Shown piece after piece: positions 41,920-50,619 of a DNA stretch of 64,000 nucleotides. The stretch is from assembly GCF_014644535.1 (NCBI RefSeq), contig NZ_BMKW01000014.1, positions 20,580 through 84,579 of the forward strand, given 5' to 3'. Source of the DNA: Neoroseomonas lacus (GTDB taxonomy: Bacteria > Pseudomonadota > Alphaproteobacteria > Acetobacterales > Acetobacteraceae). The position numbers were made by a program, and so were the translations under genes. The notes beneath the pieces are model-generated. The model was not told the DNA's origin and made no database searches. It saw only the letters and a program-made list of their open reading frames with translations. Position 1 is the stretch's first letter. Every line of letters begins with the position of its first letter.

Positions 41920-43530
41920 TCACGCCCCCCAATTACGCGCGGTGAACTCCATCACGAAGGACTGCGAAGCCCGCCAGGGCATATCCTTCCGCTTGCCCGT
42001 GAAGTTCGCCGTCTGGAACAGCACCGTATAGGCGGGGTCCTCGCGTTCGGTCAGCGTCAGCAGCCGCTGGAAGGTGGCGCGGCGCTTCGCCAGGTCGGTC
42101 TCGACCTGCAGCGCATCCAGCAGGCGCGGCGCTTCGTCGTTCTGCCACTGCCCGGCGGCCCAGGTCTGCCCGCCCGGCCCATAGACCGACATCGGCGCGA
42201 CCGGGTCGTTGAACACCGCGGTGTTGGAATTGTCGCACAGCCCACGGCCAGGGAAGCGGCCGAGGATCTGGCCCCAATTCTCCTTCATCTCGATTTGCAC
42301 GTTGAGCCCGGCGGCGCGCCAGCCCTCGACCAGGATCTGCGAGGAAGCGACCTGGCCGGTGTAATAGTTGTTCAGCAACTGATATGGGATCGGCTCGCCC
42401 CGGTAATTCGCCTCGCGCAGCAGGCGGCGGGCCTCCGCGATATCGAAGCGCGGCGCTTCCCAATCGCGGATCATCATCTCGCCATAGACATCCCATTGCA
42501 GCCCGCGCGGCACCGCGGTGCGGCCGGACCATAGGCTGTCCACGATCGCCTGCCGGTCGATGCTGTGCGACATGGCACGCCGTACCAGCGGATTCGCCAG
42601 CACCGGATGCGTCTTGTCCCAGACGATGAGGCGGATGTTGTTGATCGGGCCGCCGACCACTTCATGGCGCGCGCTGCGCTCGACGCCGCCGATCTGGTCG
42701 GGCGGCAGGTCGCAAATGAAATCGTAGTCGCCGGCGAGCAACCCGTTCACCCGACCGGCCACATCCGGCACTTCGACCAGGCGGATCGACTTCAGCGGCG
42801 GACGCCCGCCCCAGTATTCATCATGCGCTTCCAGCACCAAATCTTGGCCCGGCCGGTGCGAGACGATGCGATACGGCCCGGTGCCGACCGGCTTGCGCGC
42901 CCAGTCCAGCCAGGATGGCGCCGCATCGAAGGCGGCGCGCGAGAAGATCGCGCCGGAGGTGCGCGTTAGCCGCCCTTCCAGCGTTACATCCGGCACCGAA
43001 TTGACGAAGCGCACCGTGCGCGCATCGACCACTTCCATTTTCTCGAAGCCCGGGAAATGGGCGCGCGAGATGGCGACAGCTTCCGGCGGCGGCGTCTTGC
43101 CGCCCTGGCCGGCGGTTGTCGAGACGAACAACCCGCGGCTGTCGGCGGCGAGGCCCGTCCACATGCGTTCGCGCGAGAAGGTGAAGGCGACATCCTCGGC
43201 CGTCATGGTGCGGCCGTCATGCATCACGACGTTGTCGCGCAGCGTCAGCTCCAGCGTCTTCGCATCGATCCGGCGCCAGGCGGTGGCGAGCATCGGTTCT
43301 GCGCGCTGGCTCACCAGCCAGTCGATGCCGATCAGCGGCTCGGAGAAGGAGGGCATGATGCGGAAGCCGACATTCGACTGTTCGCGCATCGGCTCCAGCG
43401 TGCCGGAGGTGGACAGCACCTGGACGGCGATGGTGATGCTCGGCCGCGTGTCGGCCTGGGCGATCGCGACGCGCGGCAACGTGGCCCCGATGGCGAGGCC
43501 GCTGAGCAAGGACCTGCGGCGAAGCGTCAT
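41920..43530 (-). CDS. ABC transporter substrate-binding protein, family 5 (peptide/nickel type)
   Basis: A 536-residue solute-binding protein of the DppA/OppA class. The N-terminal signal has a twin-arginine-like LRRRSLLSG motif. The domain features are RDNVVMHDGRTMTAEDVAFT, PVGTGPYRIVSHRPGQDL and NPLVRRAMSHSIDRQAIVDS. It would deliver peptides or other amines and amides to a Dpp-type permease, which is not encoded in this window. It sits next to a Bug receptor on the same strand and another family-5 binding protein on the opposite strand. Confidence 0.9.
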   Translation of the reverse strand: MTLRRRSLLSGLAIGATLPRVAIAQADTRPSITIAVQVLSTSGTLEPMREQSNVGFRIMPSFSEPLIGIDWLVSQRAEPMLATAWRRIDAKTLELTLRDNVVMHDGRTMTAEDVAFTFSRERMWTGLAADSRGLFVSTTAGQGGKTPPPEAVAISRAHFPGFEKMEVVDARTVRFVNSVPDVTLEGRLTRTSGAIFSRAAFDAAPSWLDWARKPVGTGPYRIVSHRPGQDLVLEAHDEYWGGRPPLKSIRLVEVPDVAGRVNGLLAGDYDFICDLPPDQIGGVERSARHEVVGGPINNIRLIVWDKTHPVLANPLVRRAMSHSIDRQAIVDSLWSGRTAVPRGLQWDVYGEMMIRDWEAPRFDIAEARRLLREANYRGEPIPYQLLNNYYTGQVASSQILVEGWRAAGLNVQIEMKENWGQILGRFPGRGLCDNSNTAVFNDPVAPMSVYGPGGQTWAAGQWQNDEAPRLLDALQVETDLAKRRATFQRLLTLTEREDPAYTVLFQTANFTGKRKDMPWRASQSFVMEFTARNWGA

Positions 43531-43655
43531 GATGGAATCCCCCGATCTGATCGGGGCGGACGCTAGGCGGGCTGCATGACTGGATGCGGTCAGTCCCGTG
43601 AACCCTGTGGGTCGCCGCGGGACCTGTTCCGCAGTTGTCGGTATGCGGCGGCGAT

Positions 43656-44636
43656 TCAGCCCGCCGTCGCGCCGCTGCTGCGCACCGCTTCGGCCCAGCG
43701 CGTGCGTTCGCGGGCGAGAAATCCATCGATGCCACCGGCGCCGATCGCCACCGGTGTCGCGCTGCGGGCGCGCATCAGCGCGCGATAGGAATCGGCTTCG
43801 GTCACCTCGGCCAGCGCGGCGGACAGGCGCTGCGCGATCGGCGCCGGCGTGGCGACCGGGACGAATAGGCCGAACCAGTTCGGCACGTCGAGATTGGGGT
43901 AGCCGGCCTCGACGAGCGTCGGCACCTCCGGTAATTCGGCGGCGCGCGTGCCGGCGGCGATGCCGACGATGCGCACCTGGCCGCCCTGATGCAGCGGCAG
44001 CGCCGTGGTCAGCGCGTCGCACAGCATCGCCACCTGGCCGGAGACCAGATCGGCCATCGCGGGCGGGCTGCCGCGATAGGGGACGTGGAGCATTTGCAGC
44101 CCGGCATCCTTGGCGAAGAGCTCCGCCGTCAGATGCGTGAGCGAACCGCTGCCGGATGAGGCGAAGGCGACCTCGCCGGGCTTGGCGCGGGCGGCGGCGA
44201 CCAGTGCCGGCAGCGTCGGTTCCGGCAGGGCACGTGGGCTGACCAGCATGACATTGGCCTGGCCGCCGAGCATGCCGAGGCAGGCGAAATCGGCATCCGG
44301 ATCATACGTCAGCCGGCCATAGAGCGGCTTCGCGATGCCCATCACCGCCGGCCCAACGGCGAGCATGGTGTAGCCATCCGGCGCCGATTTTGCGACCGCT
44401 TCCGAGCCGACATTGCCGCCCGCGCCGGCGCGGTTTTCCACCACCACCGGCTGGCCGAGCTTGGCCGCCAGGCCTTCCGCCGCGGCGCGCGCGAGGATGT
44501 CGGTGATGCCGCCGGGCGCGAAGGGCACCACGACGCGCAGCGGCTTGTTCGGGAAGCCCGCCGGCTGCGCCGAGGCGATGCCGGGTGCAGCGAGTGTCGC
44601 GGCCAGCAGGGCGCGGCGGGAAGACAGAAGCGGCAT
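43656..44636 (-). CDS. Bug-family tripartite tricarboxylate transporter substrate-binding protein
   Basis: A 326-residue periplasmic protein. It has a signal peptide (SSRRALLAATLAAPGIASAQ), KPLRVVVPFAPGGITDILAR, VVENRAGAGGNVGSEAVAKS and GEVAFASSGSGSLTHLTAEL, all Bug landmarks. The ATG at 44636 has GGAG 6 bases upstream (an in-frame ATG at 44654 is less likely). There is no associated TctA/TctB. It is divergent from a family-5 binding protein by about 120 bases, so the two may share regulation. Confidence 0.92.
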   Translation of the reverse strand: MPLLSSRRALLAATLAAPGIASAQPAGFPNKPLRVVVPFAPGGITDILARAAAEGLAAKLGQPVVVENRAGAGGNVGSEAVAKSAPDGYTMLAVGPAVMGIAKPLYGRLTYDPDADFACLGMLGGQANVMLVSPRALPEPTLPALVAAARAKPGEVAFASSGSGSLTHLTAELFAKDAGLQMLHVPYRGSPPAMADLVSGQVAMLCDALTTALPLHQGGQVRIVGIAAGTRAAELPEVPTLVEAGYPNLDVPNWFGLFVPVATPAPIAQRLSAALAEVTEADSYRALMRARSATPVAIGAGGIDGFLARERTRWAEAVRSSGATAG

Positions 44637-44755
44637 CGCGATCTCCAGGCTCATCGATGGTGAAACTCGTTTAGTCGAATGATTGCGGCATGAAAGATGC
44701 TGACTGCGCCAACACTGCCGGATTTTCGGGCTGCGAGACACGAGTGAGAGTGAAG

Positions 44756-46348
44756 ATGAGGCATCTGGCCCCAAGGCTGCGACTGCATTGGGCAGTACCC
44801 CTGGCCGCCCTGTTGGTCGCCACCGCGAAGACGGCGATGGCGCAATCCCTGACGCTGGCCTTGGCGGCGACGCCGACGGCGGTCGATCCGCATTTCCACA
44901 ACTTGGTGCCGAACAACGCGATCGCCGCGCATGTCTTCGACAGGCTGGTGCATCAGGATGAACGCCAGGCACTGACGCCGGGCCTCGCCGAATCCTGGCA
45001 CGCGCTGTCCGATACGGAATGGGAATTCCGCCTGCGGGGCGGCGTTGCGTTCCATGACGGATCACCGGTCGAGGCCGAGGACGTCGCCGCCAGCCTGCGC
45101 CGTGTGCCCGCCGTGCCGAACAGCCCGGGCCCCTTCACGCAATTCGTGCGTGGCATTGATTCGGTCGAGGTGCTGGATGCGCGCACCCTGCGCATCAAGA
45201 CACGCGGTCCGCAGCCGCTGCTGCCCACCGACCTCTCCGTCATCGCCATTATCCCGCGCCGTTTCGAGACTGCGAGCACCGCCGAGTTCCGCTCGGGTGC
45301 GGCGATGATCGGCAGCGGTCCCTTCCGCTTCGAGAGCTTCACGCCGGGCGACCGCGTGGTGCTGGCACGCAACGATGCCTATTGGGGCGGTGCACCGGCC
45401 TGGGCACGCGCGACGCTACGCATCGTGCCAAACGACAGCGCCCGCGTCGCCGGCCTGCTCGCCGGGGACGTCGATGGCATCGAGGCCGCGCCGATCTCGC
45501 AACTCGATGCGCTGCAACGCCGGCAGGACATGCGGCTGTGGCGCACCACCTCCAACCGGGTGATGTTCATCAGCTTCGACACCTTCCGCGAGGTGACGCC
45601 GGAGGCCGCGGCGCGCGATGGGCAGCCGCTGCCCGCCAACCCGCTGCGGGATGTCCGCGTGCGGCGCGCCATCTCCATGGCCATCAACCGCCCGGCCATT
45701 GTCGAGCGGCTGATGAGCGGCCAGGCGATAGCCGCCGGCGGCCTGCTTGCCGAGGGCTTCTTCGGCGCCAGCCCGCACTTGCCGCCGCCGGCCTTCGACC
45801 CGGACGGCGCCCGCCGCCTGCTGCGCGAGGCCGGTTATCCCAATGGCTTCCGCCTGACCATCCATGGCCCGAACGACCGCTTCCCCAATGACGAACAGAT
45901 CCTCCAGGCCGTCGCGCAGATGCTGACCCGCGTGGGCATCGAGCTGCGGGCCGAGGCGATGCCCTTCAACATCATCCTCTCCCAGGGCGGGCCACCGAAC
46001 CACGCCTTCTCGGCTATGCTGCTGGGCTGGGGTAGCAATACCGGAGAAGCCTCCTCGCCGCTGCGCGGGTTGCTCGCCACGCCCGATCGGGGCCGCGGCC
46101 TCGGTGTCGCCAACCGGGGGCGCTATTCCAATCCGGCGCTTGACGAGATCATCATCCGCGCGCTCGGCACCGTCGATGACGGCAGCCGACGTGCGTTGCT
46201 CGAGGAGGCGCAGGACCGCGCCATGGCCGACCAGGCCCTGGTGCCGATCCTGTATCAAGTGAATATCTGGGCGACCCGCAACACCCTCGCCTATGTCCCG
46301 CGCGCGGACGAGTTCACACTCGCGCGCTTCTTCACGCCGGCGCATTGA
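44756..46348 (+). CDS. ABC transporter substrate-binding protein, family 5
   Basis: A 530-residue periplasmic binding protein of the oligopeptide class. The signal peptide (LHWAVPLAALLVATAKTAMA) is followed by TPTAVDPHFHNLVPNNAIAA, FRLRGGVAFHDGSPVEAEDV, GSGPFRFESFTPGDRVVLAR and a NPLRDVRVRRAISMAINRPA segment. The start at 44756 follows GAGAGTGAAG. It is 16 bases upstream of an amidase gene, so the ligand is probably an amide, dipeptide or acyl-amino acid processed by that enzyme (inference). No permease or ATPase is nearby. Confidence 0.9.
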   Translation: MRHLAPRLRLHWAVPLAALLVATAKTAMAQSLTLALAATPTAVDPHFHNLVPNNAIAAHVFDRLVHQDERQALTPGLAESWHALSDTEWEFRLRGGVAFHDGSPVEAEDVAASLRRVPAVPNSPGPFTQFVRGIDSVEVLDARTLRIKTRGPQPLLPTDLSVIAIIPRRFETASTAEFRSGAAMIGSGPFRFESFTPGDRVVLARNDAYWGGAPAWARATLRIVPNDSARVAGLLAGDVDGIEAAPISQLDALQRRQDMRLWRTTSNRVMFISFDTFREVTPEAAARDGQPLPANPLRDVRVRRAISMAINRPAIVERLMSGQAIAAGGLLAEGFFGASPHLPPPAFDPDGARRLLREAGYPNGFRLTIHGPNDRFPNDEQILQAVAQMLTRVGIELRAEAMPFNIILSQGGPPNHAFSAMLLGWGSNTGEASSPLRGLLATPDRGRGLGVANRGRYSNPALDEIIIRALGTVDDGSRRALLEEAQDRAMADQALVPILYQVNIWATRNTLAYVPRADEFTLARFFTPAH

Positions 46349-46364
46349 AACAGAGACAGACCCC

Positions 46365-47738
46365 ATGACCGATAACATCTGGCAGCTTCCCGCCACCGCG
46401 CTGGCCGCGCGCTTCCGCGACGGTTCCCTGACGCCGAGTGCCGCGCTGCGCGCCGTGCTCGACCGCATCGCCGCGGCCAACCCGGCGCTGAACGCCTTCG
46501 CCATCCTCGATGAAGCCGGCGCGACCGAAGCCGCCGCCGCCGCCGATGCGCGGTACGCCGCCGGCAAGCCACTCGGCCCGCTCGATGGCGTGCCGGTGAC
46601 GATCAAGGACAACATCACCGTCGCCGGGCTGCCCTGCGCCTGGGGCAGCGAGCTGTATCTCGACTACGTGCCCACGGCCGACGAGACGCCGGTCGCGCGG
46701 CTGCGTGCCGGTGGTGCGGTCATTCTCGGCAAGACCAACGTGTCCGAATTCACCCTCGGCCGCGGCAATGTCGACACGAAATCCTTCGGCACCACGCGCA
46801 ACCCGTGGAATACGGCGCTGACCTCGGGTGCCTCCACGGGCGGCGGTGCGGCCTCGGTCGCCTCGGGCTTCGGGCCGATCGCGCTCGGCACCGATGGCGG
46901 CGGGTCGATCCGCCGGCCGGCCAGCCATTGCGGGCTGGTCGGGCTGAAGCCCTCCACCGGGCGCGTGGCGCGGCGCAACGGTCTGCCCATCATCCTCGAC
47001 GATGCCGAGGTGATCGGGCCGCTGGCGCGCACGGTCGATGACCTGGCGCTGACACTCTCGATCATCCAGGGGCCGCTGGACGAGGACCGCCTGTCGATCG
47101 GGGTGCCCGGCCCGCATGAGGAGCCGCCGCCGCCCAAGGGCCTGCGCATTCTCTACGTACCGCGCATCGCGCAATGGCAGGTGGACGCGCCGGTCGCCGA
47201 ATCCTGCGCGGAGGCGGCGCGCAAGCTCGCCGCCCTCGGCCATCACGTCACCGAAGGTGTGCTGCCGGTCGATATCTCTTTGTTCGAGAAGCATTGGCCG
47301 TCGATCGGCGCGGCCGGCCTGTCCTGGGCGCTGCGCGGGCGCGAATGGCGCGGCAAGATCGGCGCGATCTACGAGGAGATGATGGAACGCGCCGAGACCA
47401 TCTCGGCCGCCGACTATATCGACGCGCTCAATGCCTTCCGCGAGGTGCAGGCGCAGTTCGCCGTCGCCTTCCGCGACTGGGACGTGATCGTCACGCCCTC
47501 CGCCGGCGCGCTGCCCTGGGATGCGACCAAGTTCGGTCCGCCGCACCACCGTGCCTTCACCGGCATCGTCAATGCCGGCGGACTGCCGGGGCTGAACGTG
47601 CCGTGCGATCCCTCGCCGGAGGGGCTGCCGATCGGCGTGCAGTTGGTCGGTCCCTTCGGCGCGGATTGGCTGCTGATCGCGCTGGCGCGCCAGTATGAGG
47701 CGGCCTATCCCTGGGCGCAGCGCTGGCCGGCGGTGTAG
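46365..47738 (+). CDS. Amidase (amidase signature family)
   Basis: A 457-residue cytoplasmic amidase with the triad K81 (VTIKDNITVAGLP), cis-Ser S157 (TSGASTGGG, a variant of the usual GGSSGG) and S181 (GTDGGGSIRRPASHCGLVG). It starts 16 bases after the binding-protein gene and is closed by a perfect hairpin. It differs clearly from the amidase at 38166. The substrate is unknown, but the gene order binding protein - amidase - M20 peptidase suggests breakdown of peptide or amide compounds. Confidence 0.9.
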   Translation: MTDNIWQLPATALAARFRDGSLTPSAALRAVLDRIAAANPALNAFAILDEAGATEAAAAADARYAAGKPLGPLDGVPVTIKDNITVAGLPCAWGSELYLDYVPTADETPVARLRAGGAVILGKTNVSEFTLGRGNVDTKSFGTTRNPWNTALTSGASTGGGAASVASGFGPIALGTDGGGSIRRPASHCGLVGLKPSTGRVARRNGLPIILDDAEVIGPLARTVDDLALTLSIIQGPLDEDRLSIGVPGPHEEPPPPKGLRILYVPRIAQWQVDAPVAESCAEAARKLAALGHHVTEGVLPVDISLFEKHWPSIGAAGLSWALRGREWRGKIGAIYEEMMERAETISAADYIDALNAFREVQAQFAVAFRDWDVIVTPSAGALPWDATKFGPPHHRAFTGIVNAGGLPGLNVPCDPSPEGLPIGVQLVGPFGADWLLIALARQYEAAYPWAQRWPAV

Positions 47739-47747
47739 GGCAGAAGG

Positions 47748-47770
47748 TTGGAGGGGCGCTGCCCCTCCAA
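47748..47770 (+). terminator. Perfect 10-bp hairpin after amidase
   Basis: TTGGAGGGGC (47748-47757) and its exact complement (47761-47770) enclose GCT, 9 bases after the amidase stop. A second stem (CCCCG...CGGGG) follows at about 47775-47793. There is no U-tract. Confidence 0.65.
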
Positions 47771-47846
47771 GCCACCCCGCCAAAGGCCGGGGCCCTTTGC
47801 GAAGCGCGCCTTGCGGTGCAAATCTCCGCCGACAAGGAGACACCGC

Positions 47847-49025
47847 ATGAGCACCGAAGCGCAGATCACCGCCTGGCTGGCATCGCAGAAGGAGGCGATG
47901 CTTGCCGAACTCGCCGAGATGGTGAACACCGATGGCGGGTCCTACGACAAGGCGGGCGTCGATCGCACCGGCGCGCAGGTGAAGCGTTTCCTCGAATCGC
48001 ACGGTATCGCCACCGAGGTGGTGCCGCGCGAGAAGCATGGCGATTGCATCCGCGGCATTGTCGATGGCGGGCATGCGCTCGGCACCGGCAACCAGCGCGC
48101 CAACATCGTGCTGATGGGGCATCGCGACACCGTCTTCCCGAAGGGTGAGCCGGAACGCCGCCCCTTCACCATCAAGGATGGCCGCGCCTATGGCCCCGGT
48201 GTCGCCGACATGAAGGCGGGCATCGTGATGAACATGTTCGTCCTCGCGGCCTATGCAAAGTTCGGCGGCGCGCCGGGCCCGCTGGTCGGTCTGTTTACCG
48301 GTGACGAGGAGATCGGCAGCCCAGAAGGCCGTCCCGTCATCGAGGCCGAGGCGAAGAATGCCCGCGTCGTCTTCAACAGCGAGCCGGGGCGTGTCTCGGG
48401 CAATGTGGTGAAGGCGCGCAAGGGCGGCGTGTTCTCCGTGGTCGATATCGAAGGCAAGGCCGCGCATTCGGGCGGCAATTTTGAAGCCGGCATCAGCGCG
48501 ATCGGCGAGGCGGCGAACAAGATCGTCGCCATCGATGCGCTGACCGACCTCAAGCGCGGCCTGACGCTGAATGTCGGGCTGATCCAGGGCGGACAGTCAG
48601 TGAACACCACGGCGCCGAGCTGCCAGTTCCAGATCGACCTGCGCTATGTCGAGCCGGCCGATCGCGACGAGGTCATGGGCAAGATCCACGACATCGTGGC
48701 GCGGGCTTATGTGCCGGGGACGAAGTCCGCCCTGACCATCAAGGGGGAGTTCCTGCCGCTGAACCCGACGCCGGCGTCCGATCGTGTCTTCTCCATCTAT
48801 CAGGCGGCGGCGGCGGAAAGCGGGCTGAAGGTGGAGGGCGAGTTCACCGGTGGCTGCGCCGATTCCGGCTTCACCGCGGCGATGGGCGCACCGACCTTGT
48901 GCGCTGTCGGGCCGGTGGGCGGGCTGGCGCATAGCCCGGAGGAATATCTCGAAGTGGAAAGCTTCGTGCCGCGTGCGCAGGCGATGGCGCGTGCGATTGC
49001 GCGGATCGAACAGGCGGGGCTTTGA
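47847..49025 (+). CDS. M20-family metallopeptidase (glutamate carboxypeptidase-like)
   Basis: A 392-residue zinc peptidase. Metal-binding motifs are LMGHRDTVFPKGEPE (His, then Asp), GPGVADMKAGIVMN (bridging Asp), TGDEEIGSPEGR (catalytic and ligand Glu) and the C-terminal HSPEE histidine. There is a dimerisation domain in the middle. It lacks a signal peptide, and the size fits carboxypeptidase G2-like and related deacylases. AAGGAG lies 8 bases before the ATG. It probably removes a C-terminal glutamate or an acyl group from an imported compound. It precedes a thioesterase by 4 bases. Confidence 0.9.
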   Translation: MSTEAQITAWLASQKEAMLAELAEMVNTDGGSYDKAGVDRTGAQVKRFLESHGIATEVVPREKHGDCIRGIVDGGHALGTGNQRANIVLMGHRDTVFPKGEPERRPFTIKDGRAYGPGVADMKAGIVMNMFVLAAYAKFGGAPGPLVGLFTGDEEIGSPEGRPVIEAEAKNARVVFNSEPGRVSGNVVKARKGGVFSVVDIEGKAAHSGGNFEAGISAIGEAANKIVAIDALTDLKRGLTLNVGLIQGGQSVNTTAPSCQFQIDLRYVEPADRDEVMGKIHDIVARAYVPGTKSALTIKGEFLPLNPTPASDRVFSIYQAAAAESGLKVEGEFTGGCADSGFTAAMGAPTLCAVGPVGGLAHSPEEYLEVESFVPRAQAMARAIARIEQAGL

Positions 49026-49029
49026 CGTG

Positions 49030-49476
49030 ATGGATGCGGCGCTGCGCGACCGCTTCGGCGTGGAGGGCCCATGGGCCCTGTGGCAGGAACACACCATTCG
49101 CTGGGCGGAATGCGACATCTACGCGCATGTGAATCACGCCGCCTATCTGACGTTGTTCGAGGATATGCGTATTGCCTGGTGGCTGGGTGCCGGCGGCACC
49201 TTCGCGCCTGATGCGCCCGGCCCGGTGGTTGGCACGCTGGAGGTGAAGTACCTTCGCCCTGGTCATTTCCAGGACAAGGTGCTGCTGACGGCGCGAACGG
49301 TCTCGTTCCGCCGTTCCTCGTTCGTGCATCAATACGGGATGTGGCGCGACGGGCTGCTGTGCTCGGCGCGCGCGTTGTGCGTCGTGATCGACAATGCGAC
49401 GGGCAAGAAGGCGGAACTGCCGGAGGCGATGCGCCGCCTGATGACCGAACGCGATGGCGCGGTGGCTGAGGCCTGA
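49030..49476 (+). CDS. Acyl-CoA thioesterase (hotdog fold, 4HBT type)
   Basis: A 148-residue hotdog-fold protein. TIRWAECDIYAHVNHAAYLT (residues about 22-41) matches the 4-hydroxybenzoyl-CoA thioesterase active-site helix, with the Asp in ECD. VGTLEVKYLRPGHFQDKVLL is the second family strand. It hydrolyses an acyl-CoA, probably cytoplasmic. A GTG at 49027 directly before the ATG is an alternative start. It follows the M20 gene with almost no gap. Confidence 0.85.
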   Translation: MDAALRDRFGVEGPWALWQEHTIRWAECDIYAHVNHAAYLTLFEDMRIAWWLGAGGTFAPDAPGPVVGTLEVKYLRPGHFQDKVLLTARTVSFRRSSFVHQYGMWRDGLLCSARALCVVIDNATGKKAELPEAMRRLMTERDGAVAEA

Positions 49477-49486
49477 CCACCAGCCC

Positions 49487-49507
49487 TTCGATTTCGCAGA
49501 AATCGAA
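49487..49507. terminator. Hairpin after thioesterase gene
   Basis: TTCGATTTC-GCA-GAAATCGAA is a perfect 9-bp stem 10 bases after the stop of the rightward gene. Confidence 0.55.
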
Positions 49508-49545
49508 CGAAGCTACTGTAACCTTCGTTTTCGTGCCGCGGTGCT

Positions 49546-49564
49546 CGAGGGGCCGCGCCCCTCG
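49546..49564. terminator. GC hairpin before the leftward dehydrogenase stop
   Basis: CGAGGGGC-CGC-GCCCCTCG is a perfect 8-bp stem, 7 bases beyond the stop of the leftward gene at 49572. Together with 49487-49507 it separates the two convergent genes. Confidence 0.6.
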
Positions 49565-49571
49565 ACCTCCT

Positions 49572-50555
49572 TTACAACCCCCGGTCGGCTTTGGTGGCGG
49601 CGAGGTCATCCTCGATGAACGCCTGCACCAGCTCCTCGAGCGATTCCTGCTCGACGAACCCGAAACGCCGCGCCCGCGTCGCGGCGAAGGCGGCCGGCCA
49701 GCCGACGACGATGTCATAGATCTCCCGGTCGAAGGCGAAGCCGACCTTCTCGCGCGCGGCCTTGCCGGCCACGGTCTCCAGCGCTTCCAGCATCTTGGCG
49801 ATGGTCGCGCTGCGCCCGGGCGGGTTGATGCCGCGATCGGCGCCGAGCGGCGTGGTGTCCATCGTCGCCGCATGGAGGAACCATTCCATCGTGCTGCGCG
49901 GTGAACAGATCCACACCGCGAATTCCGGCGGCACCGGGCAATCGGTCGACAGCCCGAGCAGCGGTTCGCGCACCACCGCCGAGACGAAGGACGACGCCGC
50001 CTTGTTCGGCCGCCCGGGCCGCACCATCACCGTCGGCAACCGGATGCTGACGGCGTCGAGGAAGCCCTTGCGCGACGCGTCCTGTAGCAACAGCTCGCCG
50101 ATCGCCTTCTGCGCGCCATAGGAATTTGTCGGCACCTGCCGCCCGTCATCGGGCACCACCGCATCCTGCCCGCCGCCGAAGGAGGCGACGGAGGAGGTGA
50201 AGATCACCCGCGGCTTGGTCCCCAGGGCCCGGCAGGCGGCGAGCACCGCCAGCGTGCCCTGCAGGTTCACCTTCATGCCGAGGTCGTAATCGGCCTCCGC
50301 CGCGGCGCTGACCACGGCGGCGAGGTGGAACACCACCTCCGTCCCCGGCGGGATGGCGGCGGCCACTGCGGCCGGGTCGGCGACATCGCCGCCCAGGCAG
50401 CGCAACGGGAAGGGGGTGGCCAGCGGTGCCGGCGCCGCCAGGTCGAACAGCGTCAGTTCGGTGATGGGCTTGCCGCCCAATGCGCCGTCCTGCGCCAGCC
50501 GTGCCGCCAACTTACGCCCCAGGAACCCGCCGCCGCCAAGGATGGTGATCTTCAT
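49572..50555 (-). CDS. denD: D-erythronate dehydrogenase-like NAD-dependent epimerase/dehydratase
   Basis: A 327-residue extended SDR. KITILGGGGFLGRKLAARLA is the NAD-binding Rossmann start. RVIFTSSVASFGGG and SYGAQKAIGELLLQDASRKG give the Ser and Tyr-x3-Lys catalytic residues. RLPTVMVRPGRPNKAASSFV is characteristic of DenD. DenD oxidises D-erythronate to 2-oxo-tetronate in four-carbon acid sugar catabolism. The partner genes (kinase, isomerase) are not in the window, so the assignment rests on sequence only. It is divergent from dpaL, with 64 bases between. Confidence 0.82.
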   Translation of the reverse strand: MKITILGGGGFLGRKLAARLAQDGALGGKPITELTLFDLAAPAPLATPFPLRCLGGDVADPAAVAAAIPPGTEVVFHLAAVVSAAAEADYDLGMKVNLQGTLAVLAACRALGTKPRVIFTSSVASFGGGQDAVVPDDGRQVPTNSYGAQKAIGELLLQDASRKGFLDAVSIRLPTVMVRPGRPNKAASSFVSAVVREPLLGLSTDCPVPPEFAVWICSPRSTMEWFLHAATMDTTPLGADRGINPPGRSATIAKMLEALETVAGKAAREKVGFAFDREIYDIVVGWPAAFAATRARRFGFVEQESLEELVQAFIEDDLAATKADRGL

Positions 50556-50619
50556 GCCGTGCCTCCGATCTCCCGTCCGGTTTGGCGCGGGGCGCGGCCG
50601 GGCGCAATATGCCGCTACC

